The position numbers and the translations under genes are program-made. A DNA stretch of 64,000 bases, taken from NCBI RefSeq assembly GCF_016808335.1, contig NC_053141.1, positions 7,678,797-7,742,796 of the forward strand, in the 5' to 3' direction. The notes under the pieces are model-generated. The model was not told the DNA's origin and made no database searches. It saw only the letters and a list, made by a program, of their open reading frames with translations. This DNA comes from Panicum virgatum (taxonomy: Eukaryota; Streptophyta; Magnoliopsida; Poales; Poaceae). Shown here piece after piece: positions 33,600-45,000 of this stretch (position 1 is its first letter; each line of letters begins with the position of its first letter).

Positions 33600-35560
33600 T
33601 ATTCTTTTGAGTTTGACGACCATTATGACTAAGACTTCCGCATACCTAGATAGTACACGTGAAAATTTGCCTCGTCTTCCAAAGTTCCATTCTTCTCGTA
33701 GATATTATTTTTTGGCGAAAACAAAGATTTCCACACCTTTTGAGTTTGACGACCAAGGGATCTTGGTGAAGAATATGTCGGAAAGTTTGTCCTCTAGCTT
33801 CGATTTGAAGTCCAAGTACTACTAGTAGGTGATAGGACAAGACAGGTGTAATTGAAATAGAATACTGCTACTCTTCAGAATCCTAAGGATACCTTCTTCT
33901 CATGATAGCTATAGATTTGGTGGCAACTACTGCAAAGCAACACTTCCAGAGCTGATTAATGCAGGGTAGCACCTCAACGTTTAGTCCACATTTTGCTTAA
34001 AAAAACGTTTAGTCCACATTCTTTACATTCCTCACTGTTGTGGACGGCTAGTGTTGGAAGACTTTTAAGTGCTTTGACTGACAGGTACTCAAAGTGAGAG
34101 TTGGAAGAAAACAAAAGTGATTGGTCATCAGGTTCTGCGACAGAACGATGGAAACAAAGTGAGAGTACGGGACCACCGGTGGCTTTGGAAGCTCTCGTAC
34201 AACAAATTTCACAGCCTTTTTTTTACGGAAATATTCATCTTAATATACGTGGTAGACATCGCCCAACAACTTCATATTTTCAAGAATGAAGACTCCTTTA
34301 TTGAAGGGGCTTAGGCGTATTTCACACATGAATTTGTCATTGGTTATCGTCCAAAGGGCAAAAAGAAAGTATTTCCCAAAAATTGTACAATTGGTATAGG
34401 CTCATTTGTAATCTGGTCATTTGTTTTTCTTTCCTCTTGTAAACTATGAAATTCTTTATTTAATATATTCATACGCAGTAGGGGATCACACGCCTACTTT
34501 TTTTTGGCGACCGTGCCTAAGCACGTTTTTCATTAAGAAGAAAGCAGTTACAGACACAAACTTGTTGCGGCCAAACAAGACTTGGCCAACACAAGAACAC
34601 AAAGGACTAAGGAAAAAAACACTGAAGAAAAAATACAGACAAACACATGAAACAACTGTAGCCACTAACACAACAGGTGGACAGCAGAAAAAAGCACTGA
34701 GGGGGAGGACACTCCAAACAAATCCACCCGCAGGACCAGCACAAAGTACTGTCGCCAAAGATGCCAAGAGAGAGTGAGCATGAAGCACGAGACGGTGGCC
34801 AAGCATCGACCGAATAGCACGACCACGACGGCAAAACATCTGCCAGAGTAGAGAAAAAGCAGCAAAGCATCTGCCAAACTCGAAGCAACGTCAGGTGGCA
34901 AAACATCCACCAAACAACACAATCACAGCGGCAAAGCATCCGCCAGGGCCAACGAACCACCATCTGCAAGCAATCCGCCACAGCCTAGGCCTTTGAGATG
35001 ACAGTGTGTAAAATGAAGCAAGGCAGGTACACAGGATGAACCATCGACCAGGCGACCAGCCAAGGGGGGCACGAAGGGGGACAGAGCGAACGATTGATGC
35101 CTCCAAGGTGAGAAACGGCACCCAAAGGCATCGCCACCATCGGCCTGCAGACAGGCAAAGGCTTTCACCTCAGCTCCACCCCAGAGCAACCACGCCAGTG
35201 ACGATGACCCACCACAAGCAAAGCCGAGAGGACGGAAACTACCACGTCGGCGAGGCAGAAGGACCACGACTCCCAAGACAACACAACAACACCTCCAGGG
35301 AGGGGAACGACGCCCGCAAGCGCCGCCGTTGTTGTCCCAGCACAATACTGGACATAACAGTATTGTCCAGTAATGATCTTCGGTACATAACAAAAATATG
35401 ATCTTCGGTCGGCTTGCCTTCCTCCAATAATATCTCACCTTCAGTTGGTTACCTGGTGGCCACAGACAGTATGAAACCATGAGCAGCCAGATGTGCCGTT
35501 TGAAGTGAGAATACAAGGAAACCCAATTTCATCCACTGGAAGAAAGAAAGGAGCTTCCTC
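33600..35560 (+). other. Gene-less P450-unit flank in inverted orientation
   Basis: 33640-34400 matches 17760-18560 directly and block B 26870-27700 in reverse. 35395-35540 is the reverse complement of the first 130 bp of block B (for example CCCAATTTCATCC and GTGCCGTTTGAAGTGAG). The two parts are separated by a LINE-like insert at about 34490-35390. No P450 exon lies inside. Confidence 0.55.
34490..35390 (-). mobile_element. 5'-truncated LINE-like insertion
   Basis: On the minus strand the segment ends ...CTTAATGAAAAACGTGCTTAGGCACGGTCGCC followed by eight or more A, a typical non-LTR 3' tail. The same flank without it is seen near 18600, where ACATAACAAAATATGATCTTCGG is continuous. No reverse transcriptase is left. 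The GC-rich minus-strand ORFs show no domain. Confidence 0.5.
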
Positions 35561-36344
35561 CAAATTGTTTGTTCGTTCACCCAACCACCAATCTAGAACG
35601 AAGCTCCCCATGCAGAGGGGGTAAGAGTGCGCAATAGCTATGTATCGCGCGCGCGCGATGCTGTCGCATGAAGGATTACTCGTGGGCTGATGGTGAGAAT
35701 AATTCGGCCCATTAATTAATTTGCTGCATAGACAACAACGCGAGCGCGGAGCCCGCTGGTGGGGCTCGCTGGGCAACTGGCGGCAGCTTCATTCGTCTCT
35801 CATCTCACATTAATTAATTTTGTTTTCCATTTCTTTTTCCTGCTTTGTATTTATTTTTTTATTTTCCTCTATCCCTCTTTTTCATTCTAAAGTTCATATA
35901 CAATCAAATGTTCTGTGGCATTGTTCTATTTGTTCGCTTTGTAGATTAAAATTGTTCTATGATGTTGACCTATTTGTTCGCGATGTTTAGTTTTTTGTTC
36001 GTTGTACATTATTATCTGTTTGTTATGTTTAATTTTTTGTTCGTCAAAGTAATTATTTGTTTGACTTGTTAAATTATTTGTTCCCAGAATCTAAAATTAA
36101 TTATTTAATGTAAAGAAAATATTTTGAAAAGTATTGTGCAAATATAGGCGAGTGTGGTCTTGTTTTGAAAATTTTATCATAAGAAAGGCAATGATGTAGT
36201 CCAAATTTAATTTAAATTTTCAGTTTAATACTTATAGTTTTTTTTAGTTTCAAATTTGCATGCACATAGGTGACATCATCTTTGCTAAACAATCCAATTG
36301 TTGAGCTGATCACGATACATTTAATATCCTTTAGGTGATGGCTT
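35561..36344. other. No gene; AT-rich with a (GC)n run
   Basis: A short GCGCGCGCGCG tract lies near 35650, and clusters of TTTGTTCG-like text occur at 35920-36080. Nothing else is supported. Confidence 0.4.
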
Positions 36345-36642
36345 CTGTATCTATCACCTTAAGCGATATATAGCCACTCCCGTATGAGTGCCTGGTGCCC
36401 TGAGATCGATTCGTGACACTTTGAACCAATACTCTCTGCTGAACGCACATGCTAGCAAGAGGTGGTCAATCGACTCATCATGCTCCTGGCAACAAAGGGC
36501 ACAATTCCCGTGGTTGGGCAGGGCATGGCACAACAGGCGCTCCGACATCCAGCAACGTTAGTAGATTGCCAACCAAAAGAAAAAATTGCATTTTGCCAGG
36601 GCGCGTGTCTTCCAAAGGGTCTTGCCCCGTTAGGTAAGTACA

Positions 36643-38124
36643 CACTACTAGAAAATGGGCCTTCGATCCATCACAAAAGTACCAGTTGCCATATCACCCG
36701 GTACTAATACATGCATCAGTACCGGTTGCAACGGCACTAGTACTTTTAGCTCGGACCAATGGATCAAGGTGGCTAGGGAGAACCTTTGGTACCGGGTGAT
36801 GGCACAATCCGGTACCAATGATCAAGAATTGGCACTGGGTCGTTTCACAGCCCGGGATCAATCTGCATGCTGATTTTTGGCACCGGTGAAAACTATCAAC
36901 CGGTACCAATGGCCGATCTCTCGCTGGGGATATTGATTTTTGGCACCGGTGAAAACTATCAACCGGTACCGATGGCCGATGTCTGCTCCAGATATTTTTA
37001 AGTCGCTGCTGCCGACTTCTCTTATCCTCTACCTCTCATCTCTCTCGCTACCTTATCCTGCTCCCGCGCGCCGCCGGCGTCCGCGTCGCCCGGCGAGCCC
37101 CAGCCCCCGCGACGCCCCCCGCCCGCGCGCTGCCGTCGTCCTCGCCGCGCCGGCGAGCTACAGCTCCGGGCCCCACGGTTCCCTGCCCGCCGTGCTCTGC
37201 GCCTGCGAGGGTCTGGGCCGCCCGCCCCCGCGCCCGCCCCGGTGAGTCCCTGCGCCTCCGCCTCCTGTGCCGGCCGCCGATTTGAGTGGTACCCCCGCCT
37301 GCTACTCCGGCTAGTGCCTGCGCCGCCCTCCACGTTGCTGACGACGTGTCGATTTTTTGTCCCGTGCTGACCCGGCCAGCTCCAGCGCCGAGCCACCCTG
37401 ATGCCCTCCCCGATCCACATCTCCCAGATCGGCCCCCCTCCCCTCAACCTCGTGCTTCCTCTTCGGTTCTCTCACGCCGTCTGTAGACGATTGATTTGAC
37501 TTGTTTGGTTTGGTTGCAGGCGGTGGATTACGGAGTCCACAAGCTCTGGGAGATGAGCTACCTGAGTCACCACCCGGGTTCTTCGAGGAGGAGGGCACGG
37601 TCTGGTGGCACGCGCACAGCGACTTCGACCGCGCCACCGTGCACGGCGCCATCGTCGTCCACCCCAAGCGCGGCTCCGCCTACTCTTACACCAAGCCGCA
37701 CAAGGAGATGCCCATCATTTCTCTACTACTAGTATGCTGATTTGGTACTATGTGGTATTGTATTGAGTGTATTAATTTTGTAATTGATTCTTTGAATGAT
37801 TTGTGAGATTTATAGAATTTGTATCAATTGATTTAATATTTTGTGGTTGATTCTTCGAATGATTGTTGGCACTAGCTAGAACGGAAGAAGATCGGAGAGA
37901 TTAGAACCGGAGAGGATACATGAATGGGAGAGATTCAACGGGAGAGGTAGCTGTTGGTGGTACCGGTTGGTCTTTCCAACCGGTACCAATGGATGCTTAA
38001 GGCACCGGGTGAAAAACCCGGTGTCTTAGACCGAGGCCAATGGTCTCGGTTGGCGGGTACCGGTTGCAAAACCGGTACCTATGGGCGTTTTCGACCGGTT
38101 CTCATGGGTTGTTTTCTAGTAGTG
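36643..38124. mobile_element. Small gene-carrying CACTA element, ACA duplication
   Basis: The ends are CACTACTAGAAAA at 36643 and TTTTCTAGTAGTG at 38124, a perfect 13-bp inverted repeat. ACA is duplicated at 36640-36642 and 38125-38127. Subterminal regions contain many ACCGGTACCAATGG-type motifs in both directions. There is no transposase. The interior (about 37020-37720) is GC-rich and holds a captured laccase exon, so this is a Pack-CACTA style element. It inserted into a LINE fragment. Confidence 0.93.
37585..37716 (+). pseudogene. Captured laccase (multicopper oxidase) exon fragment
   Basis: The frame reads EEGTVWWHAHSDFDRATVHG and then AIVVHPKRG...KPHKEMPII. This is the laccase second copper-binding segment, with the HxH pair (His codons at 37609 and 37615) and the RATVHG block. 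Upstream is an intron-like end, TTGGTTGCAG at about 37511-37520. After MPII the match stops at SLLLVC and a stop. About 44 residues of a 550-600 residue enzyme are present, so no oxidase can be made. The GC-rich part at 37020-37480 may be captured from the same or another gene; no family is recognised there. Confidence 0.85.
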
Positions 38125-38690
38125 ACAACTTGCTGAGTGCTCCCCCGAGTTCGACCATTTCAAATCATGGATGAAACTCACCCCACAATACATTATTGTT
38201 TTATGTTTGCTGTTTTTCATAGGCTCTCATCATATTTAATTCTAAGGCTCATCAAGTATTGGTAACTGTACATACATGATTTCATTTAGATGAAACTCAT
38301 TTTATCTCTTTTCTTATTAAACCAGTGTCACATCATCTAAAACAGTAACATGACACCATATTTAATATACATAAAATTCTCATGAAACCTTCACTGGAAA
38401 TGGCCTAAGTTTTTAATCGTGTCCCCGTTTAGCCACCTATCTAACCAAAAAAGCGCTGCCTTCCCATCTCCGACCAATATATGTAAGGAGGCCTCAAACA
38501 TCGCGACCACTTCCCTTTTAGAATTTGCTAACAGATCGGCCCAGCACTTTGAGGAGGCACTGATCCTCTCCTGCTGTTCGCCGGCACTGGCTCCACTAGC
38601 AGCTCCATGCCAGTGCGCCGCCCATGTGCGCCATGCTCTCCGGCATGCAATCCACGAACAGGGCCGTACCGGCAAATCTAGAGACTATGT

Positions 38691-39322
38691 GTGAAACTAT
38701 GAACTAGGGCCCTAGTGCCTAGCGAAGTCTACATAACTCCCAAACTATTCAAGGTGGACTACTTCACCCCCAAACTATAATAGGTGGCTTTGGATTGTGG
38801 TTTTGGATCATAGTTTTGCTACACTAACATGGTTTTGTCTTTTTCTTTTTTATTATTTATTTTTTCCTCTAAAATTTTGAAAAATTACAGTAAATCGCAG
38901 AAAAATCATAAAATGAAAAATCTAATTTTTTTGGACTCCACATGAAGATATAATATGGTATTTTTAGTGCAAATTTTTTTCTGTAGTTTTAAATCTATGC
39001 TTTCCTATAATTAATTGAAACAATTCATAGGTGTAGCTTCTATGATTCAATTGTGGTAAAATTTTTATGATTGTCAAACTATTGTACTATGCCTAAACTG
39101 TCATAAAAATTTCATATTCATTCACGGATAATTTAGTTATAGATAAAGCAGAGATTTAACAAGCATAAACCTAAATAAATCTATAATTAAGCTATATGTG
39201 ATCCAATAAGTATAAATTTTTTACTATAGTTCAAGTATACAATAATATGCCAACCATAAAAATTTCACCACAATTAGAACGTAGAAGCTAAGCACCGGGA
39301 GCTTACATTGGGAGCAACTCCA
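38691..39322. other. No gene; possible MITE-like text
   Basis: Text such as AACTCCCAAACTATTCAAGGTGG and CCCCCAAACTATAATAGGTGG near 38725-38790 looks like a decayed MITE end. No partner was found. Confidence 0.35.
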
Positions 39323-40418
39323 ATGGAAGGCCAGCACTACCTCTACCTTGGATTTGCTCTCGTCGCGCTGTTCCTCATCATGCTCGCCAAGCGCCGGCGC
39401 TCTGCCATTGCATGTGTGTAAAAAAATCAAAACCCAACATATTATTGTATCATAAATTTCAGAAAAAAATCTATCATGCTTGTGTGTAAAGATAGAAAAA
39501 AATAGCTTCCATAAATCTAGGAAATTATTTATTTAGAAATAAGGCAAAAATTTATAGATCGAGTCCAAATTATTATATAATCTTGTTCTCATACTAAAAT
39601 AGCACAACTTCATTCAAATATTTGAGGCGAACAATGCCTCAAATGAAAAATCCACAGCATAGATATCTCGATCCAGCTTGAGGAAAAGAGAGCTCTATTT
39701 GAGCTTTAAAACTAACAAAAAAAGCTTCGAATTGATATGGGATTAGTATCGATCTCAAATTGATTGTGTCCCCATATAAAGCACAACTTTATATGGCTGC
39801 TGATTGGCTTCTCTGTGAAATTGCATGTGTTGCTCGCAGGACATCTTTGGCGGCAGCGAGACGACAGCGCCGACCCTGGAGTGGGCCATGGCGGAGCTCG
39901 TCCGGAACCCCAAGGTCATGGAGCGGGCAACGGCGGAGGTGCGACACGCCTTTGCCGCTTACGGATCAGTGCGGGAGGACAAGCTCGTGGAGGCGGAGCT
40001 ACGGTACCTGCCCCTCGTCATCCAGGAGACGCTCCTGCTGCACACGCCGCTGCCGTTCCTGATCCCGCAGGAGTGCCAGGACCCCTGCCGCGTGCTGGGC
40101 TACGTCGTGCGCTACTGGCCGGGGGACCCCGACGCGTTCCGGCCGGAGCGGTTCGAGGCCGGCGGCGGAAGCGCAGCGGACTTCAAGGGCGTCGACTTCG
40201 AGCTCCTGCCGTTCGGGTCCGGGCGGAGGATGTGCCCTGGCATGGGCTTTGCGCTCGCCAACATGGAGCTCGCGCTTGCCAGCCTCCTCTTCCACTTCGA
40301 CTGGGAGGTGCCCGGCGCCGCCGAGCTCGACATGACCGAGGCGTTCGGCCTCACCGCGCACCGGAAATCCAGGCTCCTGCTCCGCCCCATCCTCCGCGTT
40401 CCTGTGCCAGGCGTCTAG
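39323..40418 (+). pseudogene. Cytochrome P450 (CYP71 clan) copy D, deletion derivative
   Basis: The only copy on the plus strand. The start region reads MEGQHYLYLGFALVALFLIM and LAKRRRSA (39323-39406), after which exon 1 is lost and a stop comes at 39419-39421. About 420 bp later the normal intron end TTGCTCGCAG leads into exon 2 at 39840: [50 protein letters not shown] and a stop at 40416-40418. Exon 2 is 579 nt, exactly 51 nt shorter than in B and C: 17 codons after RVLGY are missing. In the ExxR motif the second residue pair reads ETLL, so the conserved Arg is Leu here. It is more diverged than A-C and clearly not functional. Confidence 0.9.
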
Positions 40419-41200
40419 CCACCGCCGGCTCGCCGCCACCAAAGGATGGATTGCATGCTGGGTTCAGACAGCCAGGATTCGGGAAATTGTTATAGCCAGA
40501 ACCTTAGCCTGTACGTGTTGGTTAGTGCGTGTCCAGCTAGTTGTTTCCATTCTGTTTGGATAAGGGGCACGAGCTCACGACCTGTGTGATGCCGTGCATG
40601 CTACTGTTAGGCGTGGCGAGATTAGCTCGCTTCTGCCCGGGTCTTGGGCCACGGGAACGCTCTCGCGTACGGCGTCGTGGGGATGGACACGACAATGCTG
40701 TGCCCGAGGAATGCGCTCGGACTTTGCTTTACCTTGTAATCACCAAATAAAGGGAATATACAGCACCGGAAAAGCTGTAGCTTGTTTATTTGCAGCACCA
40801 AATACTTGCTTTCCAGTTTCTGTTGTGAATTCAGGGGCGTTCATTTGTGAAGTTACAAAATTATTGCAATAACGTCTCCGGTATAAATTTTAGATTATAG
40901 GTTAGACCATTTCCAGCAATGATCTCTAAATCACAGCCCGTGTATAGTTTTTTAGGAGCAGGTCTCCATCTTATAGCCTTCTAATAATGCTTCCAAGTCC
41001 AGCAAGAGTCCTCATATTTGAGCCTCCATCCATGCATCCAGCAACAAGCTGTTGAGTGGGGCCCATGGATAAAGGGCTCCCTTGAGACCCCCTAGGCCTA
41101 GAGGGTGGAAGGGGAGATTTGGAGCCTCCCTAGTTTGGTGAGTCAAATAGAGAGCCTGCTGAAATTATTTTTCTTAATTTCATCCTTCAAATTTGGAATA
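40419..41200. other. 3' flank of P450 copy D, no gene
   Basis: 40840-40900 matches the 3' flank of copy A in reverse. 40905-41180 has MITE-like wording (CCATTTCCAGCAATG, GGAGCCTCCCTAG) without clear ends. Confidence 0.4.
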
Positions 41201-41204
41201 AGGG

Positions 41205-41990
41205 GCTTCATAGAGGGTAAGCCTTTTGTAAGTGGATCCACAAGCACTTGCCTATTACATATATGCTCAATACATTTCAATATGATTCCGGACTTTCTTC
41301 TTTACAATGTATAATTTATTGTCAATATGTTTGGCAGCACACTTGACATGTTGTCATAGAAATAAAATACTTAAATGGTCATTGCTATTATCAACCATTA
41401 TTAACTCCAGGCATAATTCTTTTAACTACCTTTTCCTGTCCCTGGAGCCTCATAACAAGCTATATTGGGGGTATGCATCATTAATGACACCACAACTGTT
41501 TCATTGGAGCTTTTTCACAATAAAACTCCAAGCGTGAGTGTTAGCTACTACTGTGGGCTTCACTAAACATCTCGCCAAAACTCAGTTCTTTTTACTCACA
41601 AACTTTTACTCAAAAAACTTTTGAGAGCACGTGTTTCTTTCTTACTTAGCATGAGGCTTATAATACTTTGCAAAAATGCGAAGTCATTCTCTAACTATAT
41701 TCCAGTGATCTATTGTTGGACTGGACTTCTATTGAAATATCCCAGATACTTTATGTCAGGGTAGATTCTTTCTTGAGCACTGATTTTGCTTCCAATAGCT
41801 GAAGCACATATAACCCTTTTTTCAATCGATCTCATATTGGTTCCTGGAATGGGAATGCTGAAAATTCCAAAATTATTACCCTTGATAATAGGACAGGCGT
41901 GCTTACTTGCATACATACTATATTTTTATTACCCTTTTCTAAGTATGCTATCTACAATAGTCCAAATACCCTTTTTCTTTTATATCGGTG
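41205..41990 (-). pseudogene. Decayed Ty1/Copia pol fragment (RT end and RNase H)
   Basis: On the minus strand the conserved Copia order is still readable across stops and shifts. 41900-41710 has VICASAIGSKISAQERIYPD, matching the YASAVGSLMYAQ..RPDI block. About 41390-41290 has AAKHIDNKLYIVKKKVRNHI, and 41246-41216 has VDPLTKGLP. These mark the end of reverse transcriptase and the RNase H domain. No LTR is seen beside it. Confidence 0.8.
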
Positions 41991-42012
41991 AATTTCCATT
42001 CCTAGAGCGAAT

Positions 42013-45000
42013 CACTAGTGCAAAAGGGCCCTGCAATAACAAGCAAAAAAGCACTGCAATAACGGGCAGAGAAGCCACTATTATGTTCCCGTCATTGCTG
42101 GCTACCCCTCTGCAATATCGGACAAAGCCGCCTGCTATTGCAGTGCCTGTTTGCAATAACGGCCAACATGACATCAGCACGACCGTTATTGAAGTTCGAT
42201 TTTCAATAACATCAGAGACATCATGGTGCCCGTTATTGAAAATGGCCACTGCAGTAACACGCATTGACGTCACGTGGCTGTTATTGAAGATCAGAACTAC
42301 AATAACAGCCAAGGTGACGTCATCGTGACTGTTACTACAGTAAATTACTGGCTGAACCAATTTTGCCTTTTTATTCGGTTCCCAGCCACAAATTCAAATA
42401 TAATTCAACAACAGAAAACAAAATTTATCAGAGATAATATATTTCATATAGCAACCATCACAACATAATTCATACAAAGTCATAGCTCATGCTTTCAAAA
42501 ACTAAAGTGTAGGTCATTCACTTGCATATAGAGGATGAACGTTCAAAACACTTACAGGCACCAGACCGCAATGAGAGTGGCATCCATTCTGTCAAGATGA
42601 TATAAGGCATGTATGTCCTCAAACGACACATTTATATCACATGAAAGTTGTCCAAAAAGCTCTCCAGGAAGCTTGCCTTGGATGTATGGAATGCCTTTGC
42701 TGCATGCTTCGAAGTACCAGCTTTGAAATTTTTGAAATATCCATGGCAATGTTTTCAAAACGGAATTTACCATGAATGGCATGTCATGGCAGTAATCCTC
42801 AAAATCATCCTGTGTAAGATCCCAACCTCCCTCTTTGACACCCGCTGGCAAGACAGGCACATGTGGCACGAGTGCCTTAGGCTGACACACGTATGTTTTT
42901 TTTTATAGCATTAAGCCACGATTGAGCTGCACGACAAATCGCTAATATATCAAATACTATAATAGGTGACTACATATATACATATTGACAATTACTACAA
43001 AGTATACTGACCTATTTCCTTGGTAGATATGATGTCCTTCCCCGGAGGCGGAGGTGGAATGGTCTCGATCAAAGGATCGCGAACCTCTCCTTGTGCTTGC
43101 TGAGGCGGAGTGGACGAGCTTTGAATCGCGCAAGCTACTTTGTCATGTCTCTCTGGTGGCGGAGTGGATGAGCATGGAATCACACCAATCTGTTCTTCTT
43201 GTGTCTCTTGAGGCGGAGTGGACATCAAGCGACCACCTTCCTCATGAGGCAGAGAATATTGAGGTGAAGGAGGTAGAGGCTCTTTATTAGAGAAGCCACG
43301 ATCAACATCTTCCTCATGTGGCCGAGGTGAATCCAAGACGGTATGAATGATGATCTCAGGTCGGGGCCAAAGGACAAATTGATTAATAGCATCCTCGAGA
43401 GTCTCGATCTCCTCCTCGACATTTGGATAATCTATCTCGCAAGTGAGATACTTGTCGACAATGACCTTGATTATTTGGACCCTGGCACACTCTTGAGGAA
43501 TATGCACGGTGTGAAATGTATGTCCAGGCATCGCTATTCCTTCTTCTACCTTCATGAGTGTGTTACCTCTCTTGCCGAGAGTCATGTGTAGAGTGCAAGG
43601 TGTATTCTCAGTTATGTCATCCACCGGGTACTTGCCGCAATCGAGGACAGAGCCATGACTGCTTGGAGGACGAGAGGGAGGATCAGCAGGGTCAAAACCG
43701 TGTTGGATTATTTCAGGCACCAAGTGCACCATAGGTTGGATAAAATGTGGATTCTCTTTTATGAACTGGAAGAAGCTTTCTTTCCACATGTCATGGTATT
43801 GAGCCTTGTTCTGTGGTTCGCACCTAGTACATGTAGTCGTGCCCTACAACCCTTCGTTCGCTTTTGCCAATGAAGAGACCCCTCGTGTACAGCCTCGATG
43901 TTCATGTGTCCCAAGGGCAACACTAAGCTGGTCTTTGTTGCCAACAGGAATGAAAGTGCCTTCCTTCTCCTTCCTGGCTAGCTCCTTAGCTCTCTGCAAA
44001 ACTTCTTCGACCCCAGAGCTTTTGGGAATTAACTGTCCATCATCAGTTGACTTTGAACGTCCCAACAACCATGTCTTAGTTCGTTCACTGCATCCTTCTA
44101 GTGGGTTTGGTATCCCAGCTAGTCTCAATCGTTCTTCCATTTGCCTCCACTTCAGCAGCTTAGCCTTATAGCCGCCTGGTCCCAAATTAGGACGGAAGAT
44201 GTTCTTTTTACTCAAGCTCTTTCCATGTTCACTCTTCTGTTTGAAGTTTTCGGAGGAGGCCTTGACCACAAACTTCTTCCAATCATCCGGAGTGATGAAC
44301 CCGTACCTCTCGAACGGTGTGACACCCTTGTCCACAAAATTATTCTTGAGGGTGTTTCTGAATGTCCGAAGGCCCCTTCCCATAGTTTTCAAAGTAGCTT
44401 CTTTGCCGCATTCATAGAGTTCTGGTGGGAAACGATAGATGACGCTCAAGCTATTCCACAATGTTTCCTTGTCACCTTTTGGCAGCTCAGGCCATGAATC
44501 ATACGTAATGTTTATTTTCCTTCGAACTAAGACACCACAATCATTGCGCCAATTCGTGTTTATTCTAGCCGGCTCGATTGGTGCCCCATCCTTGTCTATG
44601 GCTATTACGGGGCGAATGGCAGTATGTAGCTTGTTCGTTTTTCTTTGGCTCTCTTTCTTTTTTTTTTTTTTTTGTGTTGGACGATGTGGGAGTGGCCGTA
44701 TCCTCTGATGGCACTATAGTTTCCTCTTCATTGAATAAGCGTCGAGCACTACGACGTGGGGCGACCTATGTAAGTGAGAGTTAGAAATCATTTTAATTTA
44801 ACATTGACCACATGCAATAAGAAGTTGACGATGCGATACTTGGAGCTCATCATTCGGATTGTAATCGGGGTCTGGAATCTCAATGCGTTGCCTTTTAGCG
44901 CATGGAATTTCAGGAGAGGAAGGTTCCTCAAATGATGTTTCCTCATCAGAACCGTCTTCCCGGTCTGATGATTCGTGCACGGTCTTAGGGCTCTCATCTG

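Larger units (their letters stand above)
36345..38690 (-). pseudogene. LINE reverse-transcriptase C-terminal fragment, split by a CACTA
   Basis: On the minus strand 38675-38391 reads FEASLHILVGDGKAALFWLD and on, the region downstream of the RT fingers in grass LINEs. 36640-36345 reads MSERLLCHALPNHGNCALCC and DESIDHLLLACAFSREYW, the zf-RVT zinc-binding domain. Both belong to one protein order; between them sits the small CACTA (36643-38124), and some residues are missing. No intact ORF remains. Confidence 0.75.

Noticed and set aside
34486..35516. Cysteine- and tryptophan-rich minus-strand ORFs (117-197 residues)
   Set aside because: They fall in a LINE-like tail and flank, overlap in several frames and show no domain.
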